Below are positions 1 to 6,651 of a stretch of DNA of 9,985 bases, piece by piece; the first letter of the stretch is position 1, and each line of letters opens with the position of its first letter. The notes beneath the pieces were generated by a model, which worked only from the letters and a program-made list of their open reading frames with translations, ran no database searches and had not been told where the DNA came from. This DNA is from Rhodoferax sp. (GTDB taxonomy: Bacteria > Pseudomonadota > Gammaproteobacteria > Burkholderiales > Burkholderiaceae_C), in the NCBI GenBank assembly GCA_021731215.1, contig JAKFXU010000320.1, positions 1 through 9,985 of the forward strand, written 5' to 3'. Position numbers and translations under genes: made by a program.

Positions 1-620
1 AGCGCGGTGACATCGCGTGACAGCAGCAGCAGCCGTCCCTCGCCATAGGGGTGAAGATTAACCGACAGATTGACGGGCCGCGACGGCGTGCTGGCACGCC
101 CCGGCATGACGAGTTCACTCCAATAATCGTGGCTGGCAAAATAGCCTGCGAAACCGGGGTCGCGCACCAGATTGCCAAAATGCTGCAGCATGTCGCGCTC
201 GGGGTCAAGACCAAAATGCGTGGCCGCGGTCTGGTTGAACCACTCGATGCGGCCCTCTGCATCAAGCAGCACCACGCCATTGGGCGACGCTTGCAGCGCG
301 GCCAAAAAATCCTGCAGCCGATGCTGGCTGTCGCGCGTCATTTGTTCCCTGGACCGAATCAAGCGCCGGGCACGATCAGACACTTCGCCCCACAAGCCAG
401 TATTCATGGCCACCTCGGAAACATCGCCTCTGCGCAGCCAGCGCAACAAGCGCGCACCGCGCGACAGGTCAAGCAGCAGCCAGCCGACCCCGCCGAGCAC
501 GACCCCGAGCACGACGCCTAGCCCGGCATCGCTCGCAACAGGTGTGGACGACGCCGCATACCAACCCGCGAGTCCCCCCGCAAGCTGGCAAGCGATGAAA
601 GAGAAAAATCGCCAGAACAT
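1..620 (-). CDS. phoR: PhoR phosphate-regulon sensor histidine kinase, N-terminal part (3' end outside window)
   Basis: The reading frame is open from an ATG at 618-620 to the left edge, giving 206 codons. PhoR senses phosphate sufficiency through the Pst transporter and PhoU, and phosphorylates or dephosphorylates PhoB. Visible are two hydrophobic segments (about residues 4-22 and 32-52) joined by a very short, probably periplasmic loop, as expected for PhoR, which lacks a large sensor domain. A basic linker follows, then a PAS domain from about residue 101 to the edge, with the typical ASPNGVVLLD and IEWFNQTAA stretches. The DHp histidine and the ATPase domain lie outside the window, so they cannot be checked. 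It starts 45 nt after phoB and is the last gene seen in the pst-pho operon. The Shine-Dalgarno sequence before the ATG is weak. Identity rests on the PAS signature plus the position directly after phoB. Confidence 0.93.
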   Translation of the reverse strand, partial: MFWRFFSFIACQLAGGLAGWYAASSTPVASDAGLGVVLGVVLGGVGWLLLDLSRGARLLRWLRRGDVSEVAMNTGLWGEVSDRARRLIRSREQMTRDSQHRLQDFLAALQASPNGVVLLDAEGRIEWFNQTAATHFGLDPERDMLQHFGNLVRDPGFAGYFASHDYWSELVMPGRASTPSRPVNLSVNLHPYGEGRLLLLSRDVTA

Positions 621-665
621 GCTCAGCTCATGACAACAAAGCAGCGACAGGCTGGCAAGCCTGCA

Positions 666-1385
666 TCAATCATTGGCCTGCGCAGGCGACGCCGGTGCCG
701 CTTGAGCCGTCAGGCGGTAGCCGGCGCCGCGCACGGTTTCTATCATCTGACCGGCAGCGCCCAAGGCCTCGCGCAAACGTTTGACGTGAACGTCGACGGT
801 GCGCTCTTCAATGAACACATGGTCGCCCCAAACCTGGTCGAGCAACTGCGAACGGCTGTGCACGCGCTCGGCATGGTTCATCAGGTACTGCAGCAACTTG
901 AACTCGGTGGGGCCGAGTTTGAGCCGCTGCGCATTGAACGACACGCGGTAGGTCGCGGCATCGAGCGACAGCGCGCCGATGGAGACGACGCCGCCGGCCT
1001 GTTCGGGCGCGCGCCGCCTGAGCACGGCACGCACTCTGGCCAGCAGTTCCTTGGTGGAGAACGGCTTGGCAATGTAATCGTCAGCGCCCGCATCCAGACC
1101 CGCGACCCGGTCCAGCTCGTCGCCCCGGGCGGTCAGCATGATGATGGGAACCGCCTTGGTCCGAGGGTTGGAGCGCCACCGCTTGGCCAGCATCAAGCCA
1201 CTCTCTCCCGGTAGCATCCAGTCCAGCAGAATGACATCCGGCAACACCGCATCCAGCTCAGCTTGTGCTGTCGCGCTGTCGATGGCCCAGGTGGGACGAA
1301 ACCCGTGGTGGCGCAGATTGACTGCAATGAGCTCGGCAATGGCCGGTTCATCTTCCACAATCAAGACGCCCGGTTGCTGCCTCAT
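666..1385 (-). CDS. phoB: PhoB phosphate-regulon response regulator
   Basis: This 239-residue OmpR/PhoB-family response regulator binds Pho boxes as a phosphorylated dimer and activates phosphate-starvation genes. The receiver domain (residues about 6-120) has the acidic pair E11/D12, phospho-acceptor D55 in LLDWMLPG, T85 in MLTARG and K107 in IAKPF. The winged-helix DNA-binding domain spans about 133-228; its recognition helix lies around 193-205 (ERTVDVHVKRLRE) and the terminal wing is RGAGYRL. Length and all key residues are normal for PhoB. The ATG overlaps the phoU stop codon by 4 nt (ATGA), so the two are probably translationally coupled. PhoB should feed back on the Pho boxes found upstream in this window. 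Assignment as PhoB rather than another OmpR-type regulator is secured by phoU before it and phoR after it. Confidence 0.97.
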   Translation of the reverse strand: MRQQPGVLIVEDEPAIAELIAVNLRHHGFRPTWAIDSATAQAELDAVLPDVILLDWMLPGESGLMLAKRWRSNPRTKAVPIIMLTARGDELDRVAGLDAGADDYIAKPFSTKELLARVRAVLRRRAPEQAGGVVSIGALSLDAATYRVSFNAQRLKLGPTEFKLLQYLMNHAERVHSRSQLLDQVWGDHVFIEERTVDVHVKRLREALGAAGQMIETVRGAGYRLTAQAAPASPAQAND

Positions 1386-2083
1386 TTCACCACCGATTCA
1401 ATCTGCTCCATCGAGGTGTGACGGATGTCTTCGCCCTTGACCACATAAATAATGAACTCGGCAATGTTTTTGGAATGGTCCCCAATCCGCTCAATCGCTT
1501 TGGCCAGGAACAGCAGGTCCAGACTGGGCGAAATCATGCGCGGGTCTTCCATCATGTAGGTAATCAATTTACGCACAAAGCCGTCAAACTCCTGATCGAT
1601 CAGATCGTCTTCCTTCAGGATCGACACCGCCGCCGCGGTATCGAGTCGGGCAAAGGCATCGAGCGCCTTGCGCAGCAAACCAGAGGCCAGATCGGCCGCT
1701 ACCCGCAGTTCAAGGGACGGCAGCGAACGGGGTCCACCACTGTCAATAATGGAACGCACCATGCGCGCCATTTTTTCGGCCTCGTCGCCGACACGCTCCA
1801 GATTCGCGGTGGTTTTTGAGATGGCAATCAGCAAGCGCAGATCGCGTGCCGTGGGCTGGCGCCGCGCAATGATGCTCGACAGTTCACGGTCGATATCAAC
1901 CTCCATCGCATTCACACGCGCCTCGGTCGCCGAGACCTCGTTTGCCGCCTCGACGCTGAACTGGGACAGCGCATAAATCGCCTGTCGAATCTGCGATTCG
2001 ACCAGCCCGCCGAGTTCCATGACCCGGGTTGAGACCGCGCTGAGTTCGCTGTCGAACTGGGTAGAAAGATGTTTATCAGTCAT
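1382..2083 (-). CDS. phoU: PhoU phosphate signalling regulator
   Basis: This is a 233-residue, all-helical cytoplasmic protein of the PhoU family, which links the Pst transporter to PhoR and is needed to switch the Pho response off when phosphate is plentiful. The two tandem PhoU repeats each carry the conserved metal-binding motif: ERVGDEAEKM (E96, D100) in the first and ERIGDHSKNIAE (E198, D202) in the second. Length is typical. The start ATG at 2081-2083 has a usable Shine-Dalgarno (AGGA about 7 nt upstream). It lies 71 nt downstream of pstB, a gap in which I see no terminator or Pho box, and its stop codon overlaps the phoB start. The pstB-phoU-phoB order fits co-transcription with both the transporter and the two-component system. 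Confidence 0.96.
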   Translation of the reverse strand: MTDKHLSTQFDSELSAVSTRVMELGGLVESQIRQAIYALSQFSVEAANEVSATEARVNAMEVDIDRELSSIIARRQPTARDLRLLIAISKTTANLERVGDEAEKMARMVRSIIDSGGPRSLPSLELRVAADLASGLLRKALDAFARLDTAAAVSILKEDDLIDQEFDGFVRKLITYMMEDPRMISPSLDLLFLAKAIERIGDHSKNIAEFIIYVVKGEDIRHTSMEQIESVVK

Positions 2084-2154
2084 GTTTTATTCCTAAAAGT
2101 AACGAGGGCCAGCGCTTAGGGCTGCGCCACGGCGGTCTGTCCCACCATGTCTCA

Positions 2155-2949
2155 TCAACCAAAGCGGCCGGTAATGTAATCTTCTGTTTCCTGGCGTTTG
2201 GGCTTCATGAAGATATCACTCGTCACGCCATACTCCACCATCTCGCCCAGGTACATGTAGGACACATAGTCCGACACACGGGCCGCCTGCTGCATGTTGT
2301 GCGTCACGATCAGAATCGTAACTTTGTTTTTGAGCTCACCGATGAGTTCTTCGATACTGCCGGTGGCGATCGGATCAAGGGCCGACGTGGGCTCGTCAAA
2401 CAGGATGATCTCGGGATCAGTGGCCAGCGACCGGGCAATGCACACACGCTGTTGCTGACCGCCCGACAGGTTGGTGGCAGCTTCGGCCATGCGGTCTTTG
2501 ACCTCGTTCCAGATGGCTGCGCCCTTGAGGGCCGCTTCAACTTTGTCTTCGATGTAAGTTGCAGACTTTTCACCGCGCACACGCAGACCGTAGGCCACGT
2601 TTTCAAAAATCGACTTCGGAAACGGGTTGGGTTTTTGAAAAACCATGGAAATGCGCATCCGCACTTCAATCGGGTCCACCGCATGGTCCAGAATGTCCAC
2701 ATCATCAGGGTAGAGTTCGATTTTTCCGTCGTAACGGTGACCTGGGTAAAGGTCGTGCATGCGGTTGAAGCAGCGCAAGTAAGTGGACTTGCCGCAGCCA
2801 CTGGGCCCGATCAGGGCGGTGACCCTGTTCTCGTAGATCGGCATGGTGACGCCCTTCAATGCTTTGAAGGCGCCGTAATAAAAGTCGAGGTTTTTCGACT
2901 GGGCCTTGAGCGCAGGCGCATTGTCAGGAAGCGTAATGGTAGAGGGCAT
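2155..2949 (-). CDS. pstB: PstB phosphate ABC transporter ATP-binding protein
   Basis: This ATPase subunit powers high-affinity phosphate import by PstSCAB. Counting from the ATG at 2947-2949 (264 residues), the Walker A motif GPSGCGKST is at 48-56, the Q-loop glutamine at 105 (VFQKPNPFP), the ABC signature LSGGQQQR at 161-168, Walker B ILFDEP at 182-187 followed by TSALD, and the switch histidine at 217 (VTHNM). All catalytic residues are present and the [18 protein letters not shown] stretch is typical of PstB. A GTG 10 codons upstream (2979) is in frame but would overlap the pstA stop; the ATG gives the usual PstB length and a 23-nt gap to pstA. The Shine-Dalgarno before the ATG is weak, so the exact start is not certain. 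Confidence 0.97.
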   Translation of the reverse strand: MPSTITLPDNAPALKAQSKNLDFYYGAFKALKGVTMPIYENRVTALIGPSGCGKSTYLRCFNRMHDLYPGHRYDGKIELYPDDVDILDHAVDPIEVRMRISMVFQKPNPFPKSIFENVAYGLRVRGEKSATYIEDKVEAALKGAAIWNEVKDRMAEAATNLSGGQQQRVCIARSLATDPEIILFDEPTSALDPIATGSIEELIGELKNKVTILIVTHNMQQAARVSDYVSYMYLGEMVEYGVTSDIFMKPKRQETEDYITGRFG

Positions 2950-2972
2950 GGTGTGTTGATCTCGAAGAAGGA

Positions 2973-3902
2973 TTACCACTTGATGTTTTTGCGAAGGCGG
3001 TAGCGCAGCCAGATCGCCACAGCGTTCATGCCCACCGTCAGGAACACCAGCACCAGACTCGCCGCTGCCGCGTTGGCATGGAAGGCCGGGTCAGGCCGGG
3101 AAGTCCAGTTAAATATCTGGATTGGCATCACGGTAAACGGTGAAAAAAGCCAGTCCAACAGACCCGCAGCAGGGTCGCCCATGAACGGCACCGGCGGCAG
3201 GAAGGCAATAAACGTCAAAGCGCCAATGGTGATGATGGGCGCGGTTTCTCCAATCGCCCTGGACAGACCGATGATCACGCCCGTCAAAATGCCGGGCATG
3301 CTGTAAGGCAGCAAGTGGTCATTGACCACCTGCCATTTGGTCGCACCACAGGCATAAGCGCCTTCGCGCACCGTTTGGGGAATCGATCTGAGCGCTTCAC
3401 GCGTGGTCACAATCACGATCGGCAAAATCAACAAGGCCAGGGTCAAGCCGGCCGACAAAATACTCTGGCCAAAACCGAAGGTGTAAACAAACAGCCCGAG
3501 CGCCAGCAGACCATAAACAATGGAAGGCACACCTGCCAGGTTGCTGATATTGATCTCGATCACATCAGTGAACCAGTTTTTGCGGGCATACTCTTCAAGG
3601 TAAATGGCGCTGGCAATACCTACCGGTATCGCAAACAGGGCGGTCACGATCATCACCAAAAATGAACCGACCCAAGCCGACAAAATGCCTGCCTGCTCTG
3701 CCCTGCGCGATGGGAAGTTGGTAAAAAACTCGGATGAAATCCGCGGCGCACCGTCAATCACCATTTGCGAAAACAAGGCGACCAGCGTCAGGATCGCCAG
3801 GGCGATCGCGGCCACGCCGACCAAGCCGAAGATCACGTCCCAGCGCTTGTGCGACTTGATGATGGCACGGAGTTCTTCCGTGCGATTTGCATTGCGACTC
3901 AT
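2973..3902 (-). CDS. pstA: PstA phosphate ABC transporter permease
   Basis: This inner-membrane permease subunit pairs with PstC to form the phosphate channel. It has 309 residues with six predicted membrane segments, at about 22-46, 75-101, 118-142, 147-166, 203-234 and 278-300. The EAA-type cytoplasmic loop that docks on the ATPase is at about 179-209 ([15 protein letters not shown] and onward), followed by the conserved [11 protein letters not shown] stretch. The ATG at 3900-3902 shares one base with the pstC stop (TGATG), and a strong GGGAGG Shine-Dalgarno lies about 7 nt upstream. This favours the ATG over an in-frame TTG one codon earlier. A single-base overlap suggests coupled translation and matched PstC:PstA stoichiometry. 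The gene is intact and of normal length. Confidence 0.96.
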   Translation of the reverse strand: MSRNANRTEELRAIIKSHKRWDVIFGLVGVAAIALAILTLVALFSQMVIDGAPRISSEFFTNFPSRRAEQAGILSAWVGSFLVMIVTALFAIPVGIASAIYLEEYARKNWFTDVIEINISNLAGVPSIVYGLLALGLFVYTFGFGQSILSAGLTLALLILPIVIVTTREALRSIPQTVREGAYACGATKWQVVNDHLLPYSMPGILTGVIIGLSRAIGETAPIITIGALTFIAFLPPVPFMGDPAAGLLDWLFSPFTVMPIQIFNWTSRPDPAFHANAAAASLVLVFLTVGMNAVAIWLRYRLRKNIKW

Positions 3903-4867
3903 CAATAAACCTCCCGATATTTGCGCCGCAGCCAGTGGCCCAAAAGATTGAAAGCCAGCGTGATCAACAACAGCATCAAACCCGCAGCGAAAATAGTCTG
4001 GTAACCCACGCTGCCATGCGGCAAGTCGCCCAGTGCCACCTGCACGATGAAGGACGTGATGGTGGCTGCAGGCTCCAGCGGATTGAGCGTCAGGTTAGGC
4101 TGCATGCCAGCCGCTACCGCGAGAATCATGGTCTCACCCACGGCACGCGATATACCCAAAATGTAGGCCGACGCAATACCGGAGAAAGCCGCCGGCACCA
4201 CGACTCGCGTGGCGGTCTGAAAACGCGTGGCGCCCATGGCGTAAGAACCCTCGCGCAGGCTCATGGGCACAGCGCGCATCGCATCTTCAGACAAGGACGA
4301 CACATAGGGAATGATCATGATCCCCATCACGATACCTGCCGACAGGATGTTGAACGTGGGCAGGCCCGGGTAGATTTTTTGAATCAGGGGCGTGATCACC
4401 AGCAGGGCAAAGAAGCCGTAGATGATGGTGGGCACACCCGACAAAAGCTCCAGCACAGGCTTGAGCACCTCTCGCACGCGGTGTTCGGCGAACTCGGACA
4501 GGTAAATCGCAATGATGGTGCCCAGCGGTATCGCGATGGCCAGGGCCACCAGCGAGCTCGACAACGTGCCCGACAGCAGCACCACGATGCCAAAGTGGGC
4601 ATCATCAAACAGCGGCGTCCACTGCGTATCGGTCAAAAATGTCCAGAGCGGCACATTGCTGAAGAAAACCAGGGATTCTTTGAGCAGGATGTAGACAATG
4701 GCCAGGGTGGTGAACACCGAGACGGAGGCGGCCATCAGCAGTACCAACTCAATGGCCCGGTCTGTGCGTTTGCGCGTGGCCTTGATTTGCGCCAGTTCAG
4801 CCAGGCGGGCGGCACCCGTCAATCTTTCAGCAATCACAATGCGGTCCGAAGTAGTGGAGGCACTCAT
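3902..4867 (-). CDS. pstC: PstC phosphate ABC transporter permease
   Basis: This is the second permease subunit of the Pst phosphate importer, 321 residues. A polar cytoplasmic N-terminus of about 38 residues precedes six predicted membrane segments at about 39-63, 96-124, 140-162, 172-192, 227-250 and 289-312. The EAA loop is at about 205-235 (REGSYAMGATRFQTATR), followed by GISRAVGETM, the counterpart of the motif in PstA. The ELLSGVPTIIYGFFAL segment is characteristic of PstC. It follows pstS after about 100 nt that contain a terminator-like hairpin, so its expression probably depends on read-through. The Shine-Dalgarno before the ATG at 4865-4867 is poor (an A-rich GAAACGAAACC stretch), which may reduce translation relative to pstS. 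Confidence 0.96.
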   Translation of the reverse strand: MSASTTSDRIVIAERLTGAARLAELAQIKATRKRTDRAIELVLLMAASVSVFTTLAIVYILLKESLVFFSNVPLWTFLTDTQWTPLFDDAHFGIVVLLSGTLSSSLVALAIAIPLGTIIAIYLSEFAEHRVREVLKPVLELLSGVPTIIYGFFALLVITPLIQKIYPGLPTFNILSAGIVMGIMIIPYVSSLSEDAMRAVPMSLREGSYAMGATRFQTATRVVVPAAFSGIASAYILGISRAVGETMILAVAAGMQPNLTLNPLEPAATITSFIVQVALGDLPHGSVGYQTIFAAGLMLLLITLAFNLLGHWLRRKYREVY

Positions 4868-4899
4868 TGTAGGTTTCGTTTCGGTAGAGAAGACAGATC

Positions 4900-4940
4900 A
4901 AAAAAAACCTGCCTGCAACTCCCCCAGAAGTTGCAGGCAG
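4900..4940 (-). terminator. Intrinsic-terminator-like hairpin (attenuator) between pstS and pstC
   Basis: Read on the minus strand, CTGCCTGCAACT (4940-4929), an 8-nt loop and AGTTGCAGGCAG (4920-4909) form a perfect 12-bp stem, followed by one G and then eight consecutive T residues (4907-4900). This is the classic architecture of a Rho-independent terminator. It starts about 30 nt after the pstS stop codon. Because pstC, pstA and pstB downstream have no obvious promoter of their own, it more likely works as a partial terminator and 3' stabiliser of pstS mRNA than as the absolute end of the operon. The structure is read directly from sequence; its effect on expression is inferred. Confidence 0.88.
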
Positions 4941-4969
4941 ATCATGTCCAAGCACTCGGATGAATCAGC

Positions 4970-5971
4970 TTACAGCTTGGCTTCGCGCTTGACCAGTTCT
5001 TCGATGCTGATGCCCACTTCGTTTTTGCCGCCGAAGATGGTGCCCTTTTTATTCTCGGCAATGTGCTTGATGTTCGTGGTGTAGATGGCGGCCGGCAGGG
5101 GAACGTATTTCACCTCCCTGGCCATCTTGGCACCCTGGCTCATGTAGAAGTCCACAAACTTCTTGACTTCGGGCTTGGCCAGGGATTTGGCGTTGATGTA
5201 GATGAAGATCGGGCGGGCCAGTGGCTGGTAGGTACCAGCAATCACGGTCTCAGGGCTAGGCGATACCGCAGGTTTGCCTTCCTTCTCGACGATGGGCAGG
5301 GCTTTGAGCTTGTTGGTGTTTTCCGCGTAGTACGCAAAACCGAAGTAGCCGATGGCATTGACGTCGCCGGCGACGCCCTGCACCAGCACATTGTCGTCCT
5401 CGGAGGCGGTGAAATCGCCACGGCTGGACTTGGACTTGCCGACGATGGCTTCGGTGAAGTAATCGAAGGTACCGGAATCAGAGCCGGCGCCGAACAGCTT
5501 CATCGGCTGGTCGGGCCATGTCGGGTTGACCTGGTTCCAGCGCATGATCTTGCCCTGCGCCGCGGGTTCCCACATCTTCTTGAGCTCAGCCACGGTGGCC
5601 TGTTTGAGCCAGGCATTCTTCGGGTTGATCACGACTGTGAGCGCATCAAAGGCGACTGGCAGTTCGAAGTACTCGACCCCGATTTTATTGCATTCAGCCA
5701 TCTCTGAGGTTGAAATTGGGCGTGAAGCATTGGAAATATCGGTTTCGCCACGGCAAAACTTCTTGAAACCACCGCCCGTGCCGGACACCCCCACGGTGAC
5801 TTTCAAGCCTTTGTTGGCCTTCTGAAATTCTTCAGCAACCGCCTCAGTCACGGGATAGACCGTGCTGGAGCCGTCAATTTTGACAACCTGCGCGATAGTG
5901 GCCAGAGGCATTGCGCCCAGAAAGGCCAACGCCGAGGTGGCCAAAATCGATTTGATAGGGAGAGATTTCAT
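4970..5971 (-). CDS. pstS: PstS periplasmic phosphate-binding protein
   Basis: This high-affinity phosphate-binding protein delivers substrate to PstCAB. It has 333 residues from the ATG at 5969-5971, with a Sec signal peptide of about 27 residues (basic start, hydrophobic core, probable cleavage after TIA) and no lipobox, so it is soluble in the periplasm. Phosphate-contacting loops are visible: KIDGSST at 31-37, SGTGGG at 63-68, TDISNASRP at 77-85 and GSDSGT at 163-168. The sequence resembles the PhoS/PstS-like branch with KKFCRGETDIS rather than the E. coli type. An upstream in-frame ATG (6007) would add 12 residues that spoil the signal peptide; the chosen ATG has AAGGA 6-7 nt before it. 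A Pho box and a -10-like hexamer lie just upstream, and an attenuator hairpin follows the gene. Confidence 0.96.
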   Translation of the reverse strand: MKSLPIKSILATSALAFLGAMPLATIAQVVKIDGSSTVYPVTEAVAEEFQKANKGLKVTVGVSGTGGGFKKFCRGETDISNASRPISTSEMAECNKIGVEYFELPVAFDALTVVINPKNAWLKQATVAELKKMWEPAAQGKIMRWNQVNPTWPDQPMKLFGAGSDSGTFDYFTEAIVGKSKSSRGDFTASEDDNVLVQGVAGDVNAIGYFGFAYYAENTNKLKALPIVEKEGKPAVSPSPETVIAGTYQPLARPIFIYINAKSLAKPEVKKFVDFYMSQGAKMAREVKYVPLPAAIYTTNIKHIAENKKGTIFGGKNEVGISIEELVKREAKL

Positions 5972-6017
5972 GAAATATCCTTTTGGATGGATTAAACAAC
6001 TAAACACACTTTCACCT

Positions 6018-6023
6018 ACTTTA
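6018..6023 (-). promoter_or_regulatory. Putative -10 element of the pstS promoter
   Basis: On the minus strand the hexamer TAAAGT begins exactly 10 nt after the end of the pstS Pho box and matches TATAAT at four of six positions. In PhoB-activated promoters the Pho box replaces the -35 element and the -10 sits at about this distance. Transcription would begin around 6010-6012, leaving a leader of about 40 nt before the pstS ATG. The hexamer is seen directly; its use as a promoter is inferred. Confidence 0.55.
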
Positions 6024-6033
6024 AGTCATTAAT

Positions 6034-6051
6034 ATGACAAATCAGTGACAA
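6034..6051 (-). promoter_or_regulatory. Pho box (PhoB binding site) upstream of pstS
   Basis: On the minus strand this reads TTGTCACTGATTTGTCAT: two perfect TGTCA half-sites in direct repeat with starts 11 bp apart. That is the hallmark of the PhoB box (E. coli consensus CTGTCATAAATCTGTCAC); 13 of 18 positions agree. It lies about 63 nt upstream of the pstS ATG and only 3 nt past the stop codon of the upstream lipoprotein gene. PhoB, encoded in the same operon, should bind here and activate pstS under phosphate limitation. Confidence 0.88.
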
Positions 6052-6054
6052 AAC

Positions 6055-6369
6055 TCAAGCTGGCTTACAAGCCTTCATGACCGACTTGCCGTTATGAAAC
6101 AGCTCTGTGGCCCCGGGTCCCTGGGTCACCAGCTTCCAGCCAGCGCCCTCATAGACGCCGCCACCCATGCTGTCGAGTTCATAGCCACCCTCATAGCGAA
6201 CGCGCACCGTACTGCCGTCGGCGGCAAGACGCACCTGAAAACGCTTGCCACCCTCGCATGCAAAGTCAACAAATTGGCCTGTTTTCATGCCAGCAGGAAC
6301 TGTGGGGCCGGAGGCACAGCCAGCCAGCAGGCCGATGGCGATGAAGGGAGCGGTAAAAACAAATTTCAT
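6055..6369 (-). CDS. Small outer-membrane lipoprotein, MliC/PliC-like (possible C-type lysozyme inhibitor)
   Basis: This is a 104-residue lipoprotein. The signal peptide ends in a clear lipobox, LAGC at 15-18; the residue after the cysteine is Ala, so sorting to the outer membrane is expected. The mature part (about 85 residues) is a small beta-rich domain with FACEGGKRFQVRL near its start, a central YELDSMGGGVYEGAGWKL stretch, and two cysteines (C38, C101) placed to form a disulfide across the domain. This pattern and size resemble MliC/PliC inhibitors of C-type lysozyme. I recognise the fold pattern rather than a specific orthologue, so the inhibitor function is tentative. The ATG at 6367-6369 has a good AGGAG about 8 nt upstream. 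A Pho box lies about 54 nt upstream of the start, and pstS follows with no terminator between, so the gene is probably induced by phosphate starvation and may be co-transcribed with pstS. Confidence 0.85.
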   Translation of the reverse strand: MKFVFTAPFIAIGLLAGCASGPTVPAGMKTGQFVDFACEGGKRFQVRLAADGSTVRVRYEGGYELDSMGGGVYEGAGWKLVTQGPGATELFHNGKSVMKACKPA

Positions 6370-6407
6370 ACGGGTATCTCCTGGTAAATGAGTTGCTAAC
6401 CAGTCGT

Positions 6408-6413
6408 AGTTTC
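6408..6413 (-). promoter_or_regulatory. Weak putative -10 element of the lipoprotein gene promoter
   Basis: On the minus strand GAAACT occupies the slot 10 nt downstream of the lipoprotein gene's Pho box, the same spacing as in the pstS promoter. It matches TATAAT at only three of six positions, so it is proposed on position more than sequence. Confidence 0.3.
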
Positions 6414-6423
6414 AAGGCAGCAT

Positions 6424-6441
6424 GTGACAAAGGCATGACAA
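6424..6441 (-). promoter_or_regulatory. Pho box (PhoB binding site) upstream of the lipoprotein gene
   Basis: On the minus strand this reads TTGTCATGCCTTTGTCAC: two perfect TGTCA half-sites with an 11-bp repeat period, agreeing with the E. coli Pho-box consensus at 13 of 18 positions, as good as the pstS box. It is centred about 63 bp upstream of the lipoprotein ATG. Its presence makes the lipoprotein a likely direct PhoB target and creates a tandem-promoter arrangement ahead of the pst operon. Confidence 0.83.
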
Positions 6442-6651
6442 AACGGTGAATTTTTGCGCCCTCAACGATGACCACCATTGCGCGCGGGATTAAAGTGGTT
6501 GGTTGATCGTCTGCTCAAAGACAAGACATCACGGATCTGCGCTTCACCACGGTGCAGTGGTTGAGCCGGATGGGCACGTGCCTTCCCGCAATCAGCCCAT
6601 CTTTTGCGCGAAGAGGTGCCGGCCTGGCAGAAGACTCTCTGGTCGCTGACC
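6442..6651. other. Intergenic region, no gene recognised
   Basis: About 210 nt separate the end of the EAL-CBS-GGDEF gene from the lipoprotein Pho box. It contains a short hairpin GGTC-gct-GACC (6641-6651) directly after the upstream stop codon, a 10-bp palindrome GGCACGTGCC (6573-6582) and a 5-bp stem at 6546-6561. None is followed by a T-run on the minus strand, so no convincing terminator is seen. A short forward frame here shows no recognisable protein. Confidence 0.4.

Noticed and set aside
631..649. TGTCA-like repeats in the phoB-phoR gap, suggesting an internal Pho box
   Set aside because: The two half-sites (TGTCG and TGTCA on the minus strand) start 14 bp apart instead of 11, and one is imperfect, so the geometry does not fit PhoB binding.
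2084..2154. pstB-phoU gap examined for a terminator or an internal Pho promoter
   Set aside because: Only the short palindrome AGCGCT and scattered GC-rich bases are seen; there is no stem with a T-run and no TGTCA repeat.
3887..4963. Long plus-strand open frame of 358 codons opposite pstC
   Set aside because: It is very rich in His, Gln, Arg and Gly, typical of an antisense frame of a GC-rich membrane-protein gene, with no domain or Shine-Dalgarno; pstC on the other strand is certain.
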